Assembly (NCBI RefSeq): GCF_900100085.1
Contig: NZ_FNEJ01000033.1
Location: forward strand, 1 to 37,923
Origin: Salipiger marinus
GTDB taxonomy: Bacteria; Pseudomonadota; Alphaproteobacteria; Rhodobacterales; Rhodobacteraceae
Direction of reading: 5' to 3'
DNA length: 37,923 nucleotides
Part shown: piece by piece, positions 24,395 through 31,064 of the stretch
Position numbering within the stretch: position 1 is the first letter of the stretch
How the letters are laid out: each line of letters begins with the position of its first letter
Translations under genes and position numbers: made by a program
The notes under the pieces: model-generated
Seen by the model: only the letters and a program-made list of their open reading frames with translations
Databases searched by the model: none
What the model was told of the DNA's origin: nothing

Positions 24395-25324
24395 ATGGTG
24401 GACATCCGGCAGCTGCGTTATTTCCTTGCCATCGCCGATGCGCCGTCGATTTCCGCGGCGGCGCAGGCCATCGGCGTGGCGCAGCCGTCGCTGTCCCAGC
24501 ATGTGCAGCGCATGGAAGAGGAACTGGGCGTCAAGCTGGTGGACCGGTCGCCGCGCGGCACGCTGCTGACGCAGGAAGGCCATGTGCTGGTCGAACACGC
24601 GCGCCGCATCTGCGACAGTCTGGACCGCTGCATGGCCGACATGCGGGAACTGGGCGGGGTGATCCGGGGGCGTGTGGGGTTCGGCATGCCGCCCTCCTGT
24701 TCCATGGTCATGTCGGTGCCTCTGGCCGAGACCGTGCGGCTGGAACTGCCCGAGGTGCGGCTGCGCGCCGTCGAGGCGATGAGCGGGTATATCAAGCACT
24801 GGATCGACGATGGCACCGTCGATATCGGCTTTCTTTATGACCTCAGCGATGCGGGACCGCTGCGCGCGACGCATGTGATGGACGAGGCGCTGTATTTCTA
24901 TTCGGCCCCGGATGCGTGGCCGCTGGACACGCCGCCCGGCACGCCGGTGGCGCTGCGCGACCTGCAGCGGCTGGACATGATCCTGACCTCGAACGGGCTG
25001 CGCCAGACCATCGAGGGTTACTGCCAGCGCAACGGCGTCAGCCTGAACGTGGTGATCGAAATGGACGCGATGACCCAGATCAAGGAACTGGTGGCGCGCG
25101 GGTCGGGCTATACCATCTTCGCCCCAGTGGCGGCGCAGGATTTTGTCCGGCGCGGCGAACTGCTGCGCGCCCCCATCGTGGAGCCGCGCATGACCCGCCC
25201 CGTCTATCTGGTGTCCAACCCCGCGCGGGTGATGACGCGGGCCTGCCGGTCGGTGGAACAGGTGACGCTGGACGTGGCGCGCGAACTGGTCCAGCGCGGC
25301 ATCTGGGAGGCGACGCTGGTCTGA
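24395..25324 (+). CDS. LysR-family transcriptional regulator
   Basis: The 309-residue protein has an N-terminal winged helix-turn-helix (about residues 3-62: IRQLRYFLAIAD, AAQAIGVAQPSLSQHVQRMEEELG, GTLLTQEG) and a LysR substrate-binding domain from about 90. It starts 15 nt after the alcohol dehydrogenase stop and is probably co-transcribed with it. The predicted target is the ATAG-N7-CTAT box at 23157, which would place the dehydrogenase and the divergent cyclase-liv operon under one control. Confidence 0.94.
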   Translation: MVDIRQLRYFLAIADAPSISAAAQAIGVAQPSLSQHVQRMEEELGVKLVDRSPRGTLLTQEGHVLVEHARRICDSLDRCMADMRELGGVIRGRVGFGMPPSCSMVMSVPLAETVRLELPEVRLRAVEAMSGYIKHWIDDGTVDIGFLYDLSDAGPLRATHVMDEALYFYSAPDAWPLDTPPGTPVALRDLQRLDMILTSNGLRQTIEGYCQRNGVSLNVVIEMDAMTQIKELVARGSGYTIFAPVAAQDFVRRGELLRAPIVEPRMTRPVYLVSNPARVMTRACRSVEQVTLDVARELVQRGIWEATLV

Positions 25325-25349
25325 CCCGCGCCGCCCCGCCTGACCTGCC

Positions 25350-27635
25350 TTAAACCGCGACGCAGTCGGCGTAGTAATGCACTTTGCCGTCTGCTTCGGT
25401 TTCCTGCACCAGACCGTGAATGTCGGTCTCGAACCCCGGGCATTCGCTGGCGAACTCGCGGTTGAACTTCAGATATTCCACGATCTTGCGGTTGAACACC
25501 TCGCCCGGGATCAGCAGCGGGATGCCCGGCGGATAGGGCGTGACAAGGCTGGTGGTGATCCGGCCTTCCAGCTCGTCGATCGGCACGCGCTGCGTGGTGC
25601 GCCGCGCGATGTGGGAAAACGCCTCGGCGGGGGCCATGGCCGGGGTCAGGTCGCTGAGATACATTTCCGTCGACAGGATCGCCACGTCGTATTTGGCGTA
25701 AAGCGCATGCACATGCTGGCAGAGATCGCGCAGGCCCATCTGTTCATAGCGCGGCTGCTTGGCGCAGAAATCCGGCATGATCTTCCACATCGGATGGTTC
25801 TTGGCGTAATCATCCTTGAACTGCTGCAGCGCGGTCAGCAGCGTGTTCCAGCGACCCTTGGTGATGCCGATGGTGAACATGATGAAGAAGCTGTAAAGCC
25901 CGGTCTTTTCCACCACCACGCCATGCTCGGCCAGATATTTGGTGACGATGGAGGCGGGGATGCCCTCCTCCTCGAACCGGCCATCCAGATTGAGCCCCGG
26001 CGTGATCAGCGTCGCCTTGATCGGGTCCAGCATGTTGAAGCCGGGGGCCATGTCGCCAAAGCCGTGCCAGCTGTCTTCGCCCGAGGCCTGCACGCCTTCG
26101 GCATCGGTCTTTTTCAGCACCCAGTCCTTGGTGCGGCCGATGCCCTCTTCGGCCAGATCGTCGGGGCCCCAGACGCGGAACCACCAGTCATTGCCGAATT
26201 CCTCGTCGACCTTGCGCATGGCCCGGCGGAAATCCAGCGACTGTTCGATGCTTTCTTCCACCAGCGCAGTGCCGCCCGGCGGTTCCATCATCGCGGCGGC
26301 CACGTCGCAGCTGGCGATGATCGAATATTGCGGGCTGGTGGAGGTGTGCATCAGATAGGCTTCGTTGAACAGATGCCGGTCCAGCTTGGTCTCAACGCTG
26401 TCCTGCACCAGCACATGGCTCGCCTGACTGATCCCGGCCAGCAGCTTGTGGATCGACTGCGTGGCATAGGTCACCGAATGCTGGGTGCGTTCGCGCTTGC
26501 GCCCCATGGCGTGATAGGTGCCGTAAAACGGATGGAAGGCGGCATGGGGCAGCCAGGCCTCGTCGAAATGCAGGTTCTCGACATAGCCGTCCAGCAGGCC
26601 CTTGATGGTTTCGGTGTTGTAGAGCACGCCGTCATAGGTCGACTGGGTCAGCGTCATGATGCGCGGCTTGACCGTGTCGGCATCCACGCCTTCCAGCAGC
26701 GGGTTGGCGCGGATCTTGGCCTTGATCGCCTCGGGCGAGAATTCCGAAAACGGAATCGGGCCGATGATGCCGAAATGGTTGCGCGTGGGCTTCAGGAAGA
26801 CCGGGATCGCGCCGGTCATGATGATGCTGTGCAGGATCGACTTGTGGCAGTTGCGGTCCACCACCACCACATCGCCGGGCGCCACGGTGTGATGCCAGAC
26901 CATCTTGTTGGAGGTCGAGGTGCCGTTGGTGACGAAATAGCAGTGATCGGCGTTGAAGATGCGCGCGGCATTGCGTTCGGAGGCGCCGATGGCGCCGTTA
27001 TGGTCCAGAAGCTGGCCCAGTTCCTCGACCGCGTTGCAGACATCGGCGCGCAGCATGTTTTCACCGTAGAACTGGTGATACATCTGGCCGATGGGCGATT
27101 TCAGAAAGGCCACGCCCCCCGAATGGCCGGGGCAGTGCCACGAATAGGACCCATCCTCGGCGTAATCCAGAAGCGCCTTGAAGAACGGCGGCTGGATGCC
27201 CTCCAGATAGCTTTTCGCCTCGCGGATGATGTGGCGGGCGACAAATTCCGGCGTATCCTCGAACATGTGGATGAAGCCGTGCAGCTCGCGCAGGATCTCG
27301 TTGGGCAGGTGGCGACTCGTCTTGGTCTCGCCGTAAAGGTAGATCGGCACATCGGCGTTTTTCCAGCGCACCTCGTCGATGAAGTTGCGCAGGTTCAGCA
27401 CCGCCGGATCGAGTTCGGGGCCGGGGCTGAATTCCTCGTCGTCGATGGACAGAACAAAGGCCGAGGCGCGGCTTTGCTGCTGCGCGAATTGCGACAGATC
27501 CCCGTAGCTGGTGACGCCCAGCACCTCGAAACCTTCCTCCTCGATGGCCTGCGCCATGGCGCGGATGCCCAGCCCCGAGGAATTTTCGGAGCGGAAGTCT
27601 TCGTCGATGATGACGATGGGAAAACGGAACTTCAT
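25350..27635 (-). CDS. Orn/Lys/Arg decarboxylase (PLP-dependent, fold type I)
   Basis: This 761-residue enzyme has the full layout of the bacterial biodegradative decarboxylases. An N-terminal response-regulator-like wing domain (about 1-130) is followed by the PLP-binding core, with HCPGHSGG, TNGTSTSNK, HFDEAW (about 356-361) and the PLP lysine K397 in ATQSIHKLLAG. A C-terminal domain contains TPYPPGIPLLIPGE. It decarboxylates a basic amino acid to a polyamine or diamine; the sequence does not settle arginine, lysine or ornithine. Start 27635 has AAGGAG about 8 nt upstream. It is transcribed convergently with the LysR gene and lies behind its own terminator-isolated region, so it is probably a single-gene unit. 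A role in acid tolerance or polyamine supply is plausible. Confidence 0.93.
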   Translation of the reverse strand: MKFRFPIVIIDEDFRSENSSGLGIRAMAQAIEEEGFEVLGVTSYGDLSQFAQQQSRASAFVLSIDDEEFSPGPELDPAVLNLRNFIDEVRWKNADVPIYLYGETKTSRHLPNEILRELHGFIHMFEDTPEFVARHIIREAKSYLEGIQPPFFKALLDYAEDGSYSWHCPGHSGGVAFLKSPIGQMYHQFYGENMLRADVCNAVEELGQLLDHNGAIGASERNAARIFNADHCYFVTNGTSTSNKMVWHHTVAPGDVVVVDRNCHKSILHSIIMTGAIPVFLKPTRNHFGIIGPIPFSEFSPEAIKAKIRANPLLEGVDADTVKPRIMTLTQSTYDGVLYNTETIKGLLDGYVENLHFDEAWLPHAAFHPFYGTYHAMGRKRERTQHSVTYATQSIHKLLAGISQASHVLVQDSVETKLDRHLFNEAYLMHTSTSPQYSIIASCDVAAAMMEPPGGTALVEESIEQSLDFRRAMRKVDEEFGNDWWFRVWGPDDLAEEGIGRTKDWVLKKTDAEGVQASGEDSWHGFGDMAPGFNMLDPIKATLITPGLNLDGRFEEEGIPASIVTKYLAEHGVVVEKTGLYSFFIMFTIGITKGRWNTLLTALQQFKDDYAKNHPMWKIMPDFCAKQPRYEQMGLRDLCQHVHALYAKYDVAILSTEMYLSDLTPAMAPAEAFSHIARRTTQRVPIDELEGRITTSLVTPYPPGIPLLIPGEVFNRKIVEYLKFNREFASECPGFETDIHGLVQETEADGKVHYYADCVAV

Positions 27636-27794
27636 GGGGGGTTCTCCTTCCGGAAAGACGGCCGATTGGCCCTTGGGGCTCTGGTCTTCCGGCCTCGAAA
27701 CGCAACAAGCGGGCCGGATCGCGGCGGGGCGGATCCTAGGCGCGTTTCTTTCCCCTGCAGCGCGGACAGTCAAGCGGATGTGCGCACCCCATGA

Positions 27795-27821
27795 CAAAAG
27801 GGCCCGCCTGTCGGCGGACCC
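27795..27821 (-). terminator. Rho-independent terminator after the DapA-like gene
   Basis: Read on the minus strand, a stem of nine positions (27813-27821 with 27800-27808, one mismatch, GACA loop) is followed by TTTTG at 27795-27799. It lies 29 nt past the DapA-like gene stop and isolates it from the decarboxylase gene. Confidence 0.75.
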
Positions 27822-27850
27822 TCGCAGTCTGGCGGAGGAGGCGCCAAAGC

Positions 27851-28777
27851 TCAGGCGGCGCGGAACGCCCGTTCCGCCGCCAGAAGGGCGCGCGCGGCCT
27901 CGGCCACATCGGCGCGGCGGTCATCGGGGATGTCGGAGCTGGGCCGCAGGATCGGCCCGGTCTGCGCCAGACCCGACAGCGCCACCGCCGCATGCAGCAC
28001 GCGGATTTCGTTGATGCCGTTGCGCAGCACCTCCAGCGGCAGGATCGGCTCCAGCAGGCGGGTGGCCTCGGCCCGGTCGCCCGTCTTCAGCGCGGCAAGA
28101 ATGGCGGTGGAGATGGCAGGCGCGATGCAGACGCAGCCTGCGGTGAAGCCCGCCAGCCCCTGATCCAGCAGATGCGGCACGGCGGGCGGTTCGCCAAAGC
28201 CCGAGATGATGCGCTCTGCCCCGATCGCGGCGATCAGCGCGTCAAGATAGGGATCCGCCGCCCCTTCGGCGCGCGGCACGGCATATTTGACGCCGAACAC
28301 CACACCTTCGGCGACCAGCGCGCCCAGAAGATCGGCGGGCATGTAGCCATCGGTCTTGATATAGACCAGCAACTGCACCCCGCAGGCGTCGTAAAAGGCG
28401 CGCAGCGCGTCGCCCATGCCGTCATGGGTCAGCGGCGGGCTCATCGGCACCAGCAGCGCCACCGGGAAATCGCGGTCGGCCAGAACCGCCGCCTGATCCA
28501 TCATCTTGCCCGCATCGGGCCCGACCGAGGGCAGGAGCCATGTGTCCGCCTCCACCAGCGCCTCCAGCCGGTCCAGCCAGTCGGCATAGACCGAGACCGG
28601 CCAGTGATGGGCCAGCGCGTTGCCGCCATAAAGGATGGTGCTGACGCCGCCCGCTTCCAGATGGCGGATCAGCGCGCCATTGGCGGCATCGTTGAAGGTG
28701 CCGTCGGCGTGGCGGGCCAGCGGCGGCACCGCCATGACGGCGGCGGCAAGATCGGCGGGGGTGACGGTGGTGCGCAT
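27851..28777 (-). CDS. DapA/NanA-superfamily aldolase or dehydratase
   Basis: The 308-residue TIM-barrel protein has Schiff-base lysine K164 in FGVKYAVPR and Y139 in LLVYIKTDGY, as the superfamily requires. The GTTGE substrate loop is replaced by YGGNALAHHW (50-59), so the keto-acid carboxylate is bound differently and DapA activity is unlikely. Start 28777 has GGAG upstream; a longer frame to 28837 has no ribosome site. It is divergent from a Gfo/Idh/MocA dehydrogenase and a GntR gene, which suggests a small sugar or sugar-acid pathway: dehydrogenation, then cleavage or dehydration. Substrate not assigned. Confidence 0.85.
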   Translation of the reverse strand: MRTTVTPADLAAAVMAVPPLARHADGTFNDAANGALIRHLEAGGVSTILYGGNALAHHWPVSVYADWLDRLEALVEADTWLLPSVGPDAGKMMDQAAVLADRDFPVALLVPMSPPLTHDGMGDALRAFYDACGVQLLVYIKTDGYMPADLLGALVAEGVVFGVKYAVPRAEGAADPYLDALIAAIGAERIISGFGEPPAVPHLLDQGLAGFTAGCVCIAPAISTAILAALKTGDRAEATRLLEPILPLEVLRNGINEIRVLHAAVALSGLAQTGPILRPSSDIPDDRRADVAEAARALLAAERAFRAA

Positions 28778-28808
28778 GGCAGGGCTCCGGAGGGTGAATC
28801 TGGACAAA

Positions 28809-28869
28809 GCAGTAATTTCCCGGCCCGAATGAGTCAATAGTTGTAAAATCCGCGGACCGGACGTAGACA
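28809..28869. promoter_or_regulatory. Divergent promoters between DapA-like and Gfo/Idh/MocA genes
   Basis: Minus strand: TTGACT (28832-28837), 17 nt, TACTGC (28809-28814). Plus strand: TTGTAA (28841-28846), 17 nt, TAGACA (28864-28869). The two -35 boxes lie almost back to back, so one regulator, probably the GntR encoded at 29911, could control both directions. The -10 matches are modest. Confidence 0.4.
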
Positions 28870-28899
28870 GGCGCCGACTCTCACCCGAAGGACAGGATG

Positions 28900-29892
28900 A
28901 TGACCCTTACCGTTGCCATCGCCGGAGCCGGCGCCATCAGCGAATTCCACCTCAAGGGCTGGAAGGCGCAGCAGGATGTGACGCTGGCCGCCATCTGCGA
29001 CCCCGATCCCGCCCGCGCCCGCGCCAAGGCCGAGGAATTCGGCATCCCCGCAGTCTATGCCGATACCGAAGAGATGCTGGAGGCGGTGAAGCCCGACGCG
29101 GTGGACATCATCACCCCGGTGGGCAGCCACGCGCCGCTGGTGAAGATGGCCGCCGATCGCGGCATCCATGTCATGTGCCAGAAGCCGATGACCCCCACCG
29201 TGGCCGAGGCCGAGGCGCTGATCGCCGAAGTGGGCGACCGCGTGCGCTTCATGGTGCATGAAAACTACCGCTTCCGCCCGCATTACGCCGAACTGGCCCG
29301 CCGCGTCGCCGAAGGTCAGGTGGGCCCGCTGCGCCATGCGCGGCTGACGGTGCGGTCCTCCTCGATGTTCGACTATCCGGGCAAGGTGCCGTTCCTGCTG
29401 GGCCGCCAGCCCTATCTCAAGGAGTTCAAGCGGCTGCTGGTGTTCGAGGTGCTGATCCATCACCTTGACGCGCTGCGGTCGATCCTTGGCGAGATGCAGG
29501 TGATGTCGGCCACGCTGGACCGGATCAATCCCGATCTGGCGGGCGAGGATGTGGCGCTGGTGACGCTGCGCGCGGAGAGCGGCGCGCTGGTGCAGATCGA
29601 CGCCAACATCTCTGCCCCCGGCTATCCGCCGCTGCCCACCGACCGGCTGGAACTGCTGGGCGAGGCGGATACCATCGTCTATGACCGCGACCGCATCACC
29701 CGGCTGTCGGAACCCGACAACGTGTCGCTGCACGACCTTCAGGCCAATTATCAGGCCTGTTTCACCGGTGCCGTCACCTCCTTTGTCGAGGGGCTGCGCA
29801 CCGGGGCGCCCTTCCCCACCGACAGGCTGGACAATCTGCGCACGCTGCGGCTGATGGAATCCATCTATACCGCGGCAGGCGTCGCAATCTGA
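28900..29892 (+). CDS. Gfo/Idh/MocA-family oxidoreductase
   Basis: This is a 330-residue NAD(P)-dependent dehydrogenase of the sugar/inositol family. The Rossmann segment is VAIAGAGAISEFHLKGW (about 4-20), followed by the conserved EKP-like motif, here VMCQKPMTPTVAEAE, where the usual Glu before Lys-Pro is Gln. The C-terminal domain contains FEVLIHHLDALRSILGE with the catalytic-type HH-D. Two ATGs occur in tandem; 28900 is preferred over 28897 because AAGGA is better spaced from it. The next gene, a GntR regulator, starts 18 nt later. It likely oxidises a sugar or polyol that the divergent DapA-like protein then processes. Confidence 0.9.
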   Translation: MTLTVAIAGAGAISEFHLKGWKAQQDVTLAAICDPDPARARAKAEEFGIPAVYADTEEMLEAVKPDAVDIITPVGSHAPLVKMAADRGIHVMCQKPMTPTVAEAEALIAEVGDRVRFMVHENYRFRPHYAELARRVAEGQVGPLRHARLTVRSSSMFDYPGKVPFLLGRQPYLKEFKRLLVFEVLIHHLDALRSILGEMQVMSATLDRINPDLAGEDVALVTLRAESGALVQIDANISAPGYPPLPTDRLELLGEADTIVYDRDRITRLSEPDNVSLHDLQANYQACFTGAVTSFVEGLRTGAPFPTDRLDNLRTLRLMESIYTAAGVAI

Positions 29893-29910
29893 CCACATCC
29901 GGAGGCAGGC

Positions 29911-30609
29911 ATGCAGGACACCCGCCGCGATCCCTCGCGCGCCGATCAGGTTCACGACCGGCTTCTGGCCGATATCGTGGCGGGCACCTATCCCCTGCAG
30001 TCCCGCCTGCCCCCGGAGGAAGTGCTGGCGCAGACCTGCGGCGTATCGCGCCCGGTGCTGCGCATGGCGCTGGCCCGGCTGCGCGAGGATGGCATCATCA
30101 CCTCGCGCCGGGGCTCGGGCAATTACGTCACCCGCAGGCCCGACCGGGCAGTGATGGATTTCGTGCCGCTGGGATCGATCACCGACATCCGGCGCTGTTA
30201 TGAATTCCGCGCCGATGTGGAAAGTGCCGCCGCCGCTTGGGCCGCGCGCCGCCGGACCGAGGCCGATCTGGCCGCGATGGAGGCGGCGCAGGCGCAGCTT
30301 GCGGGCAGCTACCGGCAGCAGCAGCTGGGGGTGGAGGCCGACCACCAGCTGCATCTGGCCGTGGCGCGGGCCAGCGGCAATCCGTTTTACGTCACCGTGC
30401 TGGAATCGCTCGCCACGCAGATCGCCTTTGGCATGACGCTGTCGCGGTCGCTGACGCTGCAGGGCGCCCCCGACCGGCAGGCCAAGGTCGAGGCAGAGCA
30501 CCGCGCCCTGATCGAGGCGATCCGCGCCGCCGATCCCGAGGCCGCCGCCGCCGCGATGCGCCGCCATATCATCGCCGCCCGGGACCGCATGTTCGAAGGC
30601 GGCGACTGA
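29911..30609 (+). CDS. GntR-family (FadR/FCD) transcriptional regulator
   Basis: The 232-residue regulator has a winged helix-turn-helix at about 10-75 (VHDRLLADIVAG, EEVLAQTCGVSRPVLRMALARLREDGII, RRGSGNYV) and an FCD-type helical ligand domain at about 90-225, with EADHQLHLAVARASGN and EHRALIEAIRAAD holding the typical metal-ligand His residues. It shares an operon with the Gfo/Idh/MocA gene. Autoregulation and control of the divergent DapA-like gene are expected. Its sequence is clearly different from the GntR at 13877. Confidence 0.92.
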   Translation: MQDTRRDPSRADQVHDRLLADIVAGTYPLQSRLPPEEVLAQTCGVSRPVLRMALARLREDGIITSRRGSGNYVTRRPDRAVMDFVPLGSITDIRRCYEFRADVESAAAAWAARRRTEADLAAMEAAQAQLAGSYRQQQLGVEADHQLHLAVARASGNPFYVTVLESLATQIAFGMTLSRSLTLQGAPDRQAKVEAEHRALIEAIRAADPEAAAAAMRRHIIAARDRMFEGGD

Positions 30610-30635
30610 CAGACCGCTCTGCCGATGGTTGCCCT

Positions 30636-30671
30636 GACCGCTCCGCGCCCTACTCCTATGGGGGAGCGGTC
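30636..30671 (+). terminator. Inverted repeat after the GntR gene
   Basis: GACCGCTCC (30636-30644) and GGAGCGGTC (30663-30671) form a perfect 9-bp stem with an 18-nt loop, 26 nt after the GntR stop. There is no T-run. It may be a weak terminator or a leader structure of the next operon. Confidence 0.45.
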
Positions 30672-30676
30672 CGGCA

Positions 30677-30720
30677 TCCTGTCCGGTCCGCAGTTCACGC
30701 ACTCAACAGAACGGACAGGA
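30677..30720 (+). promoter_or_regulatory. Inverted repeat covering the ribosome-binding site
   Basis: TCCTGTCCG (30677-30685) and CGGACAGGA (30712-30720) are perfect 9-nt complements. The right arm contains the AGGA ribosome site of the gene starting at 30723, so the folded leader would hide it. A switch or a translational control is possible; chance is not excluded, since the loop is 26 nt. Confidence 0.4.
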
Positions 30721-30722
30721 CA

Positions 30723-31064
30723 ATGAGCTATCGTTCCAGCCTGACCCTGCTCATGCTGGCCGCCCTCGTGGCGCTTGGCTTCGGGCTATACGGCTATTTT
30801 GCCCCCATGACGGGCGTCACCGGAGTCTGGGGCCCGCTTGCCGCCAGTTTCGGCGCGCTGTGCCTGTTTCTGGGGGCAGCCCTGATGACACAGGCAAGGG
30901 CCCGGACCCTGCGCGTCATCCTGATGACCCTGCTGGGGCTGGCGCTGGCGCTGACCCTGCTGGCGGCGGTGCTGCTGCATCAATGGGGCATGGTCACCGC
31001 CCTTGCCATCGCCGGTCTTGGCTGGCTGACCGCCCTTTCCGGCCCCGAGGAGACCCGCGCATGA
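30723..31064 (+). CDS. Four-helix membrane protein, probable detached anchor of the PQQ dehydrogenase
   Basis: This is a 113-residue, very hydrophobic protein with four predicted membrane helices (about 6-27, 35-55, 62-85, 88-105) and short loops. Size, hydropathy and position match the N-terminal membrane domain of the membrane-bound glucose/quinate dehydrogenases (five helices in E. coli Gcd), which here would be a separate gene. Its stop overlaps the dehydrogenase start by 4 nt (ATGA). The in-frame upstream extension lies in the GntR gene and is not coding. It could anchor the dehydrogenase and form part of the ubiquinone site; this is inference from context. Confidence 0.8.
   Translation: MSYRSSLTLLMLAALVALGFGLYGYFAPMTGVTGVWGPLAASFGALCLFLGAALMTQARARTLRVILMTLLGLALALTLLAAVLLHQWGMVTALAIAGLGWLTALSGPEETRA

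Noticed and set aside
23210-24874. Minus-strand open frame of 554 codons
   Set aside because: Antisense to the alcohol dehydrogenase and LysR genes; no domain and biased composition.
25377-27794. Plus-strand open frame of 805 codons
   Set aside because: It mirrors the decarboxylase gene in the antisense frame; its product is His/Gly/Arg-rich and without a recognisable domain.
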